A stretch of DNA of 64,000 nt from NCBI RefSeq assembly GCF_018362775.1, contig NZ_JAGYXY010000001.1, positions 1 to 64,000 on the forward strand, in the 5' to 3' direction. The notes under the pieces were generated by a model. That model saw only the letters and a program-made list of their open reading frames with translations, had not been told where the DNA came from and ran no database searches. The position numbers and the translations under genes were made by a program. Below are positions 7,806 through 16,207 of the stretch, one piece after another (the stretch's first letter is position 1; each line of letters begins with the position of its first letter). Origin of the DNA: Alistipes montrealensis (GTDB taxonomy: Bacteria; Bacteroidota; Bacteroidia; Bacteroidales; Rikenellaceae).

Positions 7806-9066
7806 ATTTTTCCATGATTTTCTTGCGGCGCTGCGTTTCGCTCCTGCTGGGCGAAAATCCCATGTATTTACAGGCGTGGTCGTTCTTCAGAATGCAGATA
7901 CAGATACGTTTGAATGTGGGCAGCTGGCTGAATTCCGGAAGGTCTATGTCGTCGAGATACTCCATGCGTACCGGCCGCTTGTCGGTGCGGTAGGCGGTGC
8001 GGCCGCCGACTTCGATCCGGACGCCGGCCTTTTGCAGTTTCCCGATGGTAGCCTCGGAGAGACATCCGCCTTTTTCGCGCCAGAAACGGATGCTTACGGA
8101 GAGTTTTTCCAGGTAGTTGCGCCGCGTCGGCTCGGGCAGGGTAGAGAGCAGGAAATACATGTAGCGCTCCCAGGTCATCCCTTTCGGCAGGCGCACCGCC
8201 TGCCAGCCGACAGCCGTCGTCCGGCCGTACAGCGCCGCGAAATTGGCCCCGTTGACCCGACCGACCATGCGTCCCCACGTGTCCGGGTCGATGGCTTTGT
8301 AGAGGTGCAGACTGGCGATGGCCGGCGAGATAAACGGACTGGCCACACGCTGGCTGTCGAGCGGCACGCCGGCCCGGTAGAAAAGGTCGTACAGCCGATT
8401 GTAGGGCCAGCCGAAGCGTCCGTTGGCCGTCCATATATCGGTCGTCAGCCAGTCGTAGAGCGGATAGGCGTTGCAGATGCCGCCGCCGACCCATTGGCGT
8501 ATCCACCGTTTGCCGGAAAACCGGTGGTGGTTACGGTCGCTGTAAATCGTACGCCAGCGGTTGAAGCTCTCCTGCGTGCGGATGCCGATCAGACAGCACG
8601 TGCGCGCCGCGCCGCTGCGCTCGTGGAGCCATTCGGCGAAGCGGTTCTGGAACTCGTAATCCCACATTTCTTCGGTGAAGAACGGAAAGTCGCGTTGCGT
8701 GAGGCTCCCCGCAGGTATTTCCCGGACCCAAAGCTCCCGTTTCGACTCCTCCCAAGGCCGCCAGTATCGCTGGAACATCGAGGTACAGGTCTGAACCTTG
8801 AACGGGACGCAGACCCGGTAGATGTCGAGAATATCGGCGTTCGCGGCCAGCGTCCGGTCGACGTAGTCGATCGTGTCGCGGTACTGGATTTCATAATCCA
8901 TGTGAAACACCCCGATCCGGCGCCGCAATCCGTGCCGCCGGATGTAGTCGATGCAGAGGTTGAGCAGCACACCGCTGTCCTTGCCGCCGGAAAAAGAGAC
9001 GTAGATGTTGTCGAAAAGGTCGAAAACCGTTTTCAGCCGCTGCTGTGTCCGCTCGTAGACGTTCAT
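7750..9066 (-). CDS. PAPS-reductase-family protein, IbrA-like (DUF3440)
   Basis: A 438-residue protein of the phosphoadenosine-phosphosulfate reductase superfamily. The PP-loop SGGKDS is at residues 26-31, in the usual place for this nucleotide-binding fold. The C-terminal half resembles DUF3440, as in E. coli IbrA. No sulfate-assimilation genes are adjacent, so a role as classical PAPS reductase is unlikely; relatives act in nucleic-acid modification (DndC, TtcA-type chemistry) or regulation. I chose the ATG at 9066 because it forms an ATGA overlap with the stop of the upstream GNAT gene; the frame extends 15 codons further. The last 56 bases overlap the ParB-like gene. Confidence 0.85.
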   Translation of the reverse strand: MNVYERTQQRLKTVFDLFDNIYVSFSGGKDSGVLLNLCIDYIRRHGLRRRIGVFHMDYEIQYRDTIDYVDRTLAANADILDIYRVCVPFKVQTCTSMFQRYWRPWEESKRELWVREIPAGSLTQRDFPFFTEEMWDYEFQNRFAEWLHERSGAARTCCLIGIRTQESFNRWRTIYSDRNHHRFSGKRWIRQWVGGGICNAYPLYDWLTTDIWTANGRFGWPYNRLYDLFYRAGVPLDSQRVASPFISPAIASLHLYKAIDPDTWGRMVGRVNGANFAALYGRTTAVGWQAVRLPKGMTWERYMYFLLSTLPEPTRRNYLEKLSVSIRFWREKGGCLSEATIGKLQKAGVRIEVGGRTAYRTDKRPVRMEYLDDIDLPEFSQLPTFKRICICILKNDHACKYMGFSPSRSETQRRKKIMEKYESLLRISNEEHLPEPCL

Positions 9067-9470
9067 GGCTGCCGGTTTTTCCCGTACTGCATCGCCACGT
9101 ACTCTTTCCATTCCCGGACCTGCGCGAATCCTTCGGTCCGAAATATCTCCGCATGGCGGATCAGCGTCACGGAACGTATCGTATAGTCGCGGTGGTAATA
9201 TTGGATTATTTCGCGCAGGAAGCGCGACAACAACTGCGGATCATCGCCCGAAACGTAGTAGTTGTTGATCTTGGCCACGCCACTGTCGGTGATCTCCACC
9301 GGCATGAATCCGAAAACGGTCTCACCTTCCCACGCCACGAACCACGTATGCGAACGCGAGGTCCAGAACGGGTAGTTGTTGTTCTGACGCAACACGCTGC
9401 GCCGCATGACCAGCGGTGCGACGAGCGTGTAAAGTCGGGGCGAAGTTCCGTCCAGTTTCTCGATTGTCAT
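9063..9470 (-). CDS. GNAT-like acetyltransferase, first gene of the IbrAB-like operon
   Basis: A 135-residue protein whose strand-helix order and motifs (a central strand with WEGETVFGFMPVEI, then KINNYYV and a helix with LLSRFLREI) resemble GNAT N-acetyltransferases, though the acetyl-CoA loop is not obvious. Its stop overlaps the start of the PAPS-reductase-like gene as ATGA, so the two are translationally coupled. A good minus-strand promoter lies upstream, and its long leader contains direct and inverted repeats. The substrate is unknown. Confidence 0.7.
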   Translation of the reverse strand: MTIEKLDGTSPRLYTLVAPLVMRRSVLRQNNNYPFWTSRSHTWFVAWEGETVFGFMPVEITDSGVAKINNYYVSGDDPQLLSRFLREIIQYYHRDYTIRSVTLIRHAEIFRTEGFAQVREWKEYVAMQYGKNRQP

Positions 9471-9489
9471 ATCCGAAAGGCTACAAAAC

Positions 9490-9535
9490 GACCGAATGTT
9501 ATATACCAGAGACCGAATGTATTAAAAACACATTC
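9490..9535. repeat. Direct and inverted repeats in the leader of the GNAT operon
   Basis: GACCGAATGT occurs at 9490-9499 and again at 9511-9520, exactly 21 bases (two helical turns) apart. The GAATGT of the second copy also pairs with ACATTC at 9530-9535. The set lies just downstream of the predicted transcription start of the minus-strand operon, a good place for a repressor. Confidence 0.55.
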
Positions 9536-9543
9536 AATCCTTA

Positions 9544-9575
9544 CAAATATAAAAAATATCGGCTATTTTCTCAAA
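9544..9575 (-). promoter_or_regulatory. Promoter of the GNAT / IbrA-like / IbrB-like operon
   Basis: On the minus strand, TTTG (9572-9575), 20 bases, then TATATTTG (9544-9551): a full match to the Bacteroidota consensus. A second box, TATCTTTG, at 9584-9591 has no partner. Confidence 0.75.
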
Positions 9576-9714
9576 TTTTCCGGCAAAGATAACCGAGGTT
9601 CACGCTCGTCAGTCGAGCCGACGCCAGACCGGAGTTGTCGGCCGACAGTCCAAAACCAGTAATCGGGGTAAGAATATCCGTAATCCGCATACTGTCCCGG
9701 TGCTTTCGGGATCG

Positions 9715-9722
9715 TAATTTTG
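9715..9722 (+). promoter_or_regulatory. -7 box of the alcohol dehydrogenase operon
   Basis: TAATTTTG fits TAnnTTTG. With a start near 9727 the possible ATG at 9727 would have no leader, which supports the downstream ATG at 9754 as the true start. Confidence 0.5.
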
Positions 9723-9753
9723 CAGTGTGAAAAATCTCAAACACGATCGGATT

Positions 9754-10929
9754 ATGAAAACGAAAATGAATTTCGACATGTGGATTCCGACCCGGATACT
9801 TTTCGGGGCCGGTGAATTGCAGAACCTGCACAGGCAGGCGATGCCCGGCAGCAAGGCGCTGCTGGTAATCTCGAACGGGAAGTCGACCCGTGCAAACGGC
9901 TATCTGGCTGCGACGGAAGAGCAACTCCGGATGGCCGGGATCGAGACGGTCGTCTTCGACCGGATCGAAGCGAATCCCCTGAAATCGACCGTCATGGCCG
10001 GAGCCGCCGCGGCTCGCGGAAACGGATGCGATCTGGTTGTCGCACTCGGCGGCGGCAGTGTGATGGATGCAGCCAAGGCCATTGCCCTGATGGCGGTCAA
10101 CGACGGCGACCTGTGGGACTACGTTTCCGGCGGAACGGGCAAAGGCATGAAGCCTGCACACGAACCGCTGCCGCTCGTGGCTATTTCGACGACGGCCGGA
10201 ACCGGCTCCGAGGCCGATGCCTGGGGCGTTGTCACCAACTCCGAAACACACGAAAAGATCGGCGTCAAAGGTGCGTTTCCCGTGCTGTCGGTCGTCGATC
10301 CCCGACTGATGCTCACCGTGCCGCCTGCGTTCACGGCCTATCAGGGTTTCGATGCGCTGTTCCACAGCGTCGAGAGTTATATCTCGAAATTCGCAAACCT
10401 CGTAAGCGACATGTATGCCCTGACGGCTATCGAAAACGTCGCCCGCAACCTGCCTCGTGCCGTCGCCGACGGAAATGACCTGGAAGCCCGTACCCGCGTA
10501 GCGTTCGGCAACACCCTTTCGGGCGTGGTGATGTGCCTGAGCGCGACCACCAGCCAGCACTCGATGGAGCACGCCATGTCGGCCTACCATCAGGCGTTGC
10601 CCCACGGTGCGGGGTTGATCATGCTTTCGAAAGCCTACTTCTCGTTCTTCGTCGAAAAACATGTTTGTGACGACCGGTTCGTGCGGATGGCCCGTGCGAT
10701 GGGCATGGAGGATGCCGCGAACCCCGGGGATTTCATCACGGCGCTCACCCGCCTGCAGGAGGCCTGCGGGGTGTCCGATCTGAAAATGTCCGATTTCGGC
10801 ATCACGCCCGACGAATTGCGGCAAATGACGTTCAACGCTTTCGATACGATGCCTGCCCTGTTCGAATCGGACCGGCATCGGCTGAGTATCGACGAATGCC
10901 TGGGAATCTACAAGGCGGCTTACCGGTAA
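9754..10929 (+). CDS. Iron-containing alcohol dehydrogenase
   Basis: A group III metal-dependent alcohol dehydrogenase of the YqhD/BdhA type, expected to interconvert aldehydes or ketones and alcohols with NAD(P)H in the cytoplasm. The NAD-binding GGGSVMDAAK motif, the TTAGTGSE segment, and metal ligands Asp in VVDPRL, His in LFHSVE, His in SMEHAMS and His in LPHGAG are all visible. Length of 391 residues is normal for the family. I chose the ATG at 9754 (MKTKMNFDM) over 9727 because of the promoter position. It heads a four-gene run with a hydrolase, an MFS pump and a cyclophilin-like lipoprotein, all separated by at most about 21 bases, which suggests handling of a reactive carbonyl or toxic organic compound. 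Confidence 0.9.
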   Translation: MKTKMNFDMWIPTRILFGAGELQNLHRQAMPGSKALLVISNGKSTRANGYLAATEEQLRMAGIETVVFDRIEANPLKSTVMAGAAAARGNGCDLVVALGGGSVMDAAKAIALMAVNDGDLWDYVSGGTGKGMKPAHEPLPLVAISTTAGTGSEADAWGVVTNSETHEKIGVKGAFPVLSVVDPRLMLTVPPAFTAYQGFDALFHSVESYISKFANLVSDMYALTAIENVARNLPRAVADGNDLEARTRVAFGNTLSGVVMCLSATTSQHSMEHAMSAYHQALPHGAGLIMLSKAYFSFFVEKHVCDDRFVRMARAMGMEDAANPGDFITALTRLQEACGVSDLKMSDFGITPDELRQMTFNAFDTMPALFESDRHRLSIDECLGIYKAAYR

Positions 10930-10950
10930 ACCGATTAAAAAACAACGAAT

Positions 10951-11970
10951 ATGAAGCGAATACTTATTTTAACAACAATCCTTTTTATGATACACGGTAT
11001 TTCTTCCGCACAAACCGATGCGGACAACTTTTATAAGAGCGATAAGGTGAATGTGGAAAAAGTCTCGTTCCCGAACCTGTATAAGATGAAGGTGGGTGCA
11101 AACCTCTTCCTGCCCCGGGATATGAAGCCGGGCGAGAAGCGTTCTGCGGTCATCGTGGGTCATCCGATGGGAGCCGTCAAGGAGCAGAGCGCCGATCTGT
11201 ATGCCACGAAGCTGGCCGAACAGGGTTTCGTGACGCTGTCCATCGACCTCTCGTTCTGGGGCGACAGCGACGGGGAACCGCGCAACGCTGTCCTGCCGGA
11301 CGTTTATGCGGAGGATTTCAGTGCAGCGGTCGATTTCCTCGGAACGCGGGAGTTCGTCGACCGGGAACGCATCGGTGCGATAGGCATCTGCGGCAGCGGC
11401 AGTTTTGCCATCAGTGCGGCGAAGATCGATCCGCGGCTGAAGGCGATAGCTACCGTAAGCATGTACGACATGGGAACGGCCAAACGCAACGGACTGAAGA
11501 ATGCGGTGACACCCGAACAGCGGAAACAGGCCCTCATTGAAGCCGCCGAACAGCGTTACGTCGAATTTTTGGGCGGCGAAACCCGCTACACCGGCGGCAC
11601 GGTACACGAACTGACTGAACAATCGACGCCGATCGAGCGGGAGTTCTACGAATTTTACCGCACGCCCCGCGGCGAATATACACCCCGGGGAGCAACGCCC
11701 CGGACTACGACGCATCCGACGCTGACGAGCGAAGTGAAGTTTATGAACTTCTATCCGTTCGACGATATCGAAACCATTTCGCCGCGCGCCCTGCTCTTCA
11801 TTGCCGGGGAGAATGCCCATTCGCGCGAATTCAGCGAGGATGCCTGCCGGCGGGCAGCCGAACCGAAGGAGCTTTACATCGTACCGGGCGCAGGCCATGT
11901 CGACCTTTACGACCGAACCGACGTGATTCCTTTCGGCAAACTGACGGCATTCTTCCAGGAACGGCTGTAA
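10951..11970 (+). CDS. Exported dienelactone-hydrolase-like alpha/beta hydrolase
   Basis: A 339-residue protein with an N-terminal signal peptide (hydrophobic run, then SSAQ). The alpha/beta-hydrolase core shows GHPMGAVKEQ, a nucleophile elbow GICGSGS in which Cys takes the place of Ser, as in dienelactone hydrolases, then FIAGENAHS and the catalytic His in GAGHVDLYD. It should act on esters or lactones in the periplasm; the substrate is not evident. It lies 21 bases after the alcohol dehydrogenase and 3 bases before the MFS gene, clearly one operon. Confidence 0.82.
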   Translation: MKRILILTTILFMIHGISSAQTDADNFYKSDKVNVEKVSFPNLYKMKVGANLFLPRDMKPGEKRSAVIVGHPMGAVKEQSADLYATKLAEQGFVTLSIDLSFWGDSDGEPRNAVLPDVYAEDFSAAVDFLGTREFVDRERIGAIGICGSGSFAISAAKIDPRLKAIATVSMYDMGTAKRNGLKNAVTPEQRKQALIEAAEQRYVEFLGGETRYTGGTVHELTEQSTPIEREFYEFYRTPRGEYTPRGATPRTTTHPTLTSEVKFMNFYPFDDIETISPRALLFIAGENAHSREFSEDACRRAAEPKELYIVPGAGHVDLYDRTDVIPFGKLTAFFQERL

Positions 11971-11973
11971 GCG

Positions 11974-13152
11974 ATGAAAAGGTTATCCGCACATAGGCCG
12001 GGATTGCTGGTCCTGATCCTGACGTTCGGGGTTTTCGGCATCATCAACACCGAGATGGGGGTGGTGGGAATTATTCCCCGGATTGCGGAAACGTTCGGAG
12101 TTACGGTTCCCGAAGCGGGCTGGACGGTAAGTGTATTCGCACTTATCGTCGCCCTCTCGGCCCCGGTGATGCCGCTGCTGTTTTCGGGCGTCAACCGCCG
12201 GACGGCGATGCTGCTGGCGCTGGGGCTTTTTACGGTCGGCAACATCGTTTCCGCGCTGACCGACGACTTCGCCGTGCTGCTCGTCGCCCGTGCTGTGCCC
12301 GCATTCCTTCACCCGGTCTATGTGTCGATGGCCTTTTCGGTCGCTGCGGCATCCGTACCCCAGGAGATGGCCCCGAAAGCGGTTTCGAAAGTATTCGTCG
12401 GCGTTTCGGCCGGCATGGTGCTGGGCGTTCCGGTCACCGGTTTTATCGCCGGACATACCTCCGTTTCCGTGGCGATGGCGTTTTTTGCGATCGTGAACGC
12501 ATCGGTACTGATCGCAACGATCTTCTGCATACCGTCGCTGCCTGTTCAGCGAAAACTCTCCTACGGCGCACAGTTGGGGGTCCTGAGGAAAGCCGTAACG
12601 TGGCACTCCGTCATCGCCTTTACGTTTATAAACGGCGCGATGTTCGGTTTCTTCAGCTATATGTCCGATTTCCTGGATACGGTCACGGAACTGCCTTTCG
12701 ATGCGGTCAGCGTCCTGCTGCTGGTTTACGGCGGGGCGAACATCGTCGGCAACGTCGTTGCCGGGCGGCTGCTCTTCAGGAACGCCCGTCGCTGCATGAT
12801 CGTCGTGCCGTTCCTGCTGTCGGCGGCCTACCTGCTGCTCTTCGCGACCGGCTCGCAAACCATCCCGGCGAGTGTGCTTATTTTGGTATTGGGTATTTTG
12901 GCGGGCATAGCCAGCAATACCGGGCAATACATGATCTCCGACGCCGCACCCGAGGCTCCCGATTTTGCCAACGGCCTGTTCCTCACCTCGGCCAACCTGG
13001 GCACGACGGTCGGCACGGCTGTCTGCGGGGTGTTTATCACAGGATTCGGCTCCCGGTATTCGCTGATGGGAGCCCTGCTGTTCCTGGCGGCAGGCATCGG
13101 GTTTGTCCTTGTACGGAACCACATTGTCAAACTTAAAAAAGTCCCGTTATGA
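11974..13152 (+). CDS. MFS efflux transporter (DHA1 type)
   Basis: A 392-residue inner-membrane protein with about 12 hydrophobic segments in the arrangement of AraJ/YdhP-type drug:proton antiporters. The region GVNRRTAML between the second and third segments matches the conserved loop of the superfamily. The start comes 3 bases after the hydrolase stop and its stop overlaps the next start as ATGA. Within this operon it probably exports the compound dealt with by the dehydrogenase and hydrolase. The substrate cannot be told from sequence. Confidence 0.85.
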   Translation: MKRLSAHRPGLLVLILTFGVFGIINTEMGVVGIIPRIAETFGVTVPEAGWTVSVFALIVALSAPVMPLLFSGVNRRTAMLLALGLFTVGNIVSALTDDFAVLLVARAVPAFLHPVYVSMAFSVAAASVPQEMAPKAVSKVFVGVSAGMVLGVPVTGFIAGHTSVSVAMAFFAIVNASVLIATIFCIPSLPVQRKLSYGAQLGVLRKAVTWHSVIAFTFINGAMFGFFSYMSDFLDTVTELPFDAVSVLLLVYGGANIVGNVVAGRLLFRNARRCMIVVPFLLSAAYLLLFATGSQTIPASVLILVLGILAGIASNTGQYMISDAAPEAPDFANGLFLTSANLGTTVGTAVCGVFITGFGSRYSLMGALLFLAAGIGFVLVRNHIVKLKKVPL

Positions 13153-13649
13153 AACGTATTCTCACAATAGCGATGGCTTTCATCGTTATGGCCGTATCGC
13201 CGGCATTCACGGCATGCAGCCCGGATGACACGGCCCCTGTTCCCGGCAATCAAACGCCCGGGCCGACACCTGATCCCGGGCCCGGCCCGTCGGCAGGCAA
13301 CCGTTTGCGGATTGCCGTCGGGACGGTATCCTTTACGGCTACCTTGTCCGACAATGCCGCCTCCCGGGCATTCAGGGCGATGCTGCCGATGACCGTCCGG
13401 ATGGGCGAACTGAACGGCAATGAAAAATACTATTATTTGCCGGACCGTTTGCAGACATCGGCGTCCAATCCCGGCACGATCCATACCGGCGATTTGATGC
13501 TTTACGGGTCCGACTGCCTGGTGTTGTTTTACAAAACGTTTGCGACCTCTTACAGTTACACCCACCTCGGGCGTCTGGACGATACTTCCGGCCTTGAAGC
13601 CGCCCTCGGACGGAGTGAGGTGACGGTTTCATTCGAGCCGGCCGAATAA
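13149..13649 (+). CDS. Cyclophilin-like-fold lipoprotein
   Basis: A 166-residue lipoprotein: signal peptide ending at the lipobox FTAC, a Pro/Gly-rich linker to about residue 48, then a small beta-barrel domain. The segment with LPMTVRMGELNGNEKYYYL, IHTGDLMLYGSDCLVLFY and YTHLGRLDD matches the cyclophilin-like family often found with oxidoreductases in Bacteroidota operons. These proteins lack proven isomerase activity. It is the last gene of the operon and overlaps the MFS stop by 4 bases. Confidence 0.75.
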   Translation: MKRILTIAMAFIVMAVSPAFTACSPDDTAPVPGNQTPGPTPDPGPGPSAGNRLRIAVGTVSFTATLSDNAASRAFRAMLPMTVRMGELNGNEKYYYLPDRLQTSASNPGTIHTGDLMLYGSDCLVLFYKTFATSYSYTHLGRLDDTSGLEAALGRSEVTVSFEPAE

Positions 13650-13705
13650 TCCGCTCCCGGTTTTCCGTATGCCGCCGGGAAAGTGCGTTCATCCCGCGGT
13701 CCGGC

Positions 13706-13736
13706 TTGTTTATTCCGGTTAAATAGTCTACTTTTG
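13706..13736 (+). promoter_or_regulatory. Promoter of the fsr-like gene
   Basis: TACTTTTG at 13729-13736 fits the -7 consensus, and a degenerate TTGT lies about 20 bases upstream. A weak inverted repeat (TCCCGG...CCGGGA, about 13658-13680) that might end the preceding operon lies before it. Confidence 0.5.
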
Positions 13737-13754
13737 CACGGATTTTAGCGGTCG

Positions 13755-14978
13755 ATGCCTATGAATACCACTCCTGCCTCCGCGCAGCCACTTCGGATTA
13801 CGGCAAGCCGGACGGTCTATCCGATCCTTTTGATGGTGTGCGCCACCCACCTGCTCAACGACATGATGCAGTCGGTCATCCCGGCGGTCTATCCGCTCCT
13901 CAAGGAGAAATTCGGGTTTACGTTCGCCCAGATCGGTATCATCACGCTGGTCTTCCAGATGACTTCGTCGCTCCTGCAACCCGTTGCCGGGATGATGGCA
14001 GACCGCCATCCGCGGCCTTATTCGCTGGCCGTGGGCATGTGCTTCACGCTGGCCGGGCTGCTTGCTCTCTCCATTGCTCCGGGCTTTTCCCTCATTCTGG
14101 TGTCGGTGGGCCTGATCGGCTGCGGATCGTCGGTCTTCCATCCCGAGTCTTCGCGTGTGGCGCAGCTCGCTTCGGGAGGCCGCAAAGGGCTGGCGCAGTC
14201 GATCTTCCAGGTCGGAGGCAATGCCGGAAGTGCCATGGGGCCCCTGCTGGCCGCCTTGATCGTGATTCCCTTCGGACAGGCTTCGATCGGCTGGTTTGCA
14301 TTGACCGCCCTGCTCGCCATTTTCATACTCATAAGAATCGGAAACTGGTATAAACGGCAACTGGCCGCCGCGGCCCGTAAATCCGCCGTAACGACGACGG
14401 TTTCTGCACACGGCCTCCCGAAACGGAAAGTCCGGGCGGCGCTCGTCATCCTGGGTGTGCTGGTATTCTCGAAATACTTCTACATCGCCTCCATGACCAA
14501 CTATTTCACATTCTTTCTGATGGATAAGTTTTCGATGTCGGTGCAGGGGGCGCAATACTGTCTTTTTGCATTCCTGGCCGCTTCGGCGGCGGGGACGCTT
14601 ATCGGCGGGCCGCTGGGCGACCGTATCGGACGCAAGTACGTCATCTGGGGATCGATTCTCGGCGCGGCGCCTTTCACGCTGCTGCTGCCCTATGCCGGGC
14701 TGAGCGCGACCATTGTGCTGGCGGTGATTATCGGCCTCGTCATTTCGTCGGCCTTCTCGGCCATCCTGGTCTATGCGACCGACCTGATGCCCGGAAAAGT
14801 CGGAATGATCGCCGGGGTATTCTTCGGACTGATGTTCGGACTGGGCGGCCTCGGCTCGGCCTTTTTCGGCTGGCTGGCCGACCGGACGAGTATCGAGTTT
14901 ATTTTCCAGATCAGCACCCTGCTGCCTCTGTTGGGAATAATCACGGGCTTTTTGCCCAATATAGAGACCCGGTTATAA
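13755..14978 (+). CDS. fsr: Fosmidomycin-resistance-type MFS transporter
   Basis: A 407-residue transporter with 12 predicted membrane segments. ATHLLNDMMQSVIPAVYPLL and the GCGSSVFHPESSR segment are hallmarks of the Fsr family of MFS pumps. Family members export fosmidomycin and other small acidic compounds; the natural substrate here is unknown. An in-frame ATG at 13761 is an alternative start. Its stop codon lies inside the palindrome TTATAA, whose other strand holds the stop of the convergent acyltransferase gene. Confidence 0.88.
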   Translation: MPMNTTPASAQPLRITASRTVYPILLMVCATHLLNDMMQSVIPAVYPLLKEKFGFTFAQIGIITLVFQMTSSLLQPVAGMMADRHPRPYSLAVGMCFTLAGLLALSIAPGFSLILVSVGLIGCGSSVFHPESSRVAQLASGGRKGLAQSIFQVGGNAGSAMGPLLAALIVIPFGQASIGWFALTALLAIFILIRIGNWYKRQLAAAARKSAVTTTVSAHGLPKRKVRAALVILGVLVFSKYFYIASMTNYFTFFLMDKFSMSVQGAQYCLFAFLAASAAGTLIGGPLGDRIGRKYVIWGSILGAAPFTLLLPYAGLSATIVLAVIIGLVISSAFSAILVYATDLMPGKVGMIAGVFFGLMFGLGGLGSAFFGWLADRTSIEFIFQISTLLPLLGIITGFLPNIETRL

Positions 14979-16106
14979 CTTTTGTTTGGGCAAAAGGCGC
15001 TTCGTCAAGAAACGGCGCACCGGCTCGTCGTACAATTTCAGGCACAGATAAGCCAGGATCACCGATCCCGCGACGAGGGCCGCAGCGCCGGGCAGCGACT
15101 GCTCGAAGGTGAGGTTTTCGTTTTTAACCCAGGCATAGTAGAGATAAATGAAAGGATAATGCACCATGTACAGCGGATAGGATATATCGCCCAGGAATTT
15201 ACAAACCCGGGTGGTTATTTTATCCGTCGTCTTTCCCGATGCCCCGAGGTATACGAGCAGAGGAAAGAAGACAACGGCGCAGACCGTATCGTATAAACCG
15301 TTCATCCACAGATGTTCGCTCCCACCGATGCGGGGAACCGACAACAGCGCGACGACGGCCAGGCTGCAAATCCAGAACGCGCCTTTTATATGAATCGGCT
15401 TGAACACGCGGGACAGCAGCAGTCCCGCCGAGAAAGCGAACAGCAGGCGCAGGGAACCGCCCGTCATGTTGACGCCGTCCATGGCGAATCCGACGCAGAT
15501 ATCGCCCAGAGGGCCCCAAATGGCGAATGCGGCCAATCCGCAGCCGGCAAGCAATACCAATACGGAAAGGGCCCTGGTCGGAAGTTTCCGGATAAAGAAT
15601 GCATAGAGGATATTACCGATATACTCGAAAAACAGCGACCAGCTCGGACCGTTGAGCGGATACATCTCACCGAGGCCCCGGATTTCGGAACCGGGCGCAG
15701 CCGGGATCAGCAGCGCATTGAGCAGCGTCGCTACCAGCAGCATGGACATGGATACCGTCGAAACGTCCCAGACCGAACAACCCTGGAAGTAGAACATGAC
15801 GGCTCCGATGACAGCCCCCATGACGACCATGGGATGCAGGCGGATAAAACGGCGCTTGAGAAATTCCGCTACCGTCATCTTTTTCCACCGGTCGTCGTAA
15901 GCATAACCGACGACGAAGCCGGAAAGGATAAAGAAAAAATCGACCGCCAGATAGCCGTGATTAATCCGCTGGTCGAGATGGCTGGTTGCGAAGGCTTCGA
16001 ACAGGTGGAAACATACGACCGTAAGAGCGGCTATTCCCCGCAATCCGTCGAGAATGTTGTAATGGGGTTTGGTATCTGCAAATGCGGTCGCTGAGATATT
16101 CGACAT
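14973..16106 (-). CDS. Acyltransferase family 3 membrane protein (OafA-like)
   Basis: A 377-residue integral membrane protein with about 10 hydrophobic segments. The N-terminal LDGLRGIAAL and VVCFHLFEAF motifs with the family His, then DFFFILSGFVVGYAY and KRRFIRLHP, identify acyltransferase-3 proteins that transfer acetyl or similar groups to sugars or lipids in the envelope. The gene is convergent with fsr and the two share 6 bases. A TATCTTTG box on the minus strand at 16160-16167 lies upstream and is a plausible promoter. No glycan locus surrounds it, so the acceptor is unknown. Confidence 0.87.
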   Translation of the reverse strand: MSNISATAFADTKPHYNILDGLRGIAALTVVCFHLFEAFATSHLDQRINHGYLAVDFFFILSGFVVGYAYDDRWKKMTVAEFLKRRFIRLHPMVVMGAVIGAVMFYFQGCSVWDVSTVSMSMLLVATLLNALLIPAAPGSEIRGLGEMYPLNGPSWSLFFEYIGNILYAFFIRKLPTRALSVLVLLAGCGLAAFAIWGPLGDICVGFAMDGVNMTGGSLRLLFAFSAGLLLSRVFKPIHIKGAFWICSLAVVALLSVPRIGGSEHLWMNGLYDTVCAVVFFPLLVYLGASGKTTDKITTRVCKFLGDISYPLYMVHYPFIYLYYAWVKNENLTFEQSLPGAAALVAGSVILAYLCLKLYDEPVRRFLTKRLLPKQKL

Positions 16107-16159
16107 CGGCCAGTAAGGTTGGGTTCTTAAAATACAGGTTGAAACAAATGCTTATCGGA

Positions 16160-16167
16160 CAAAGATA
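16160..16167 (-). promoter_or_regulatory. -7 box of the acyltransferase gene
   Basis: CAAAGATA on the plus strand reads TATCTTTG on the minus strand, 54 bases before the ATG. No good -33 partner is present. Confidence 0.45.
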
Positions 16168-16207
16168 ACAAAATATCCTGTTTTTTGCGTTTCACACCAT
16201 GCAGGAA

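Noticed and set aside
7876..9186. Plus-strand 436-codon frame across the IbrA-like gene
   Set aside because: It is antisense to a gene with an intact PP-loop and coupled neighbours.
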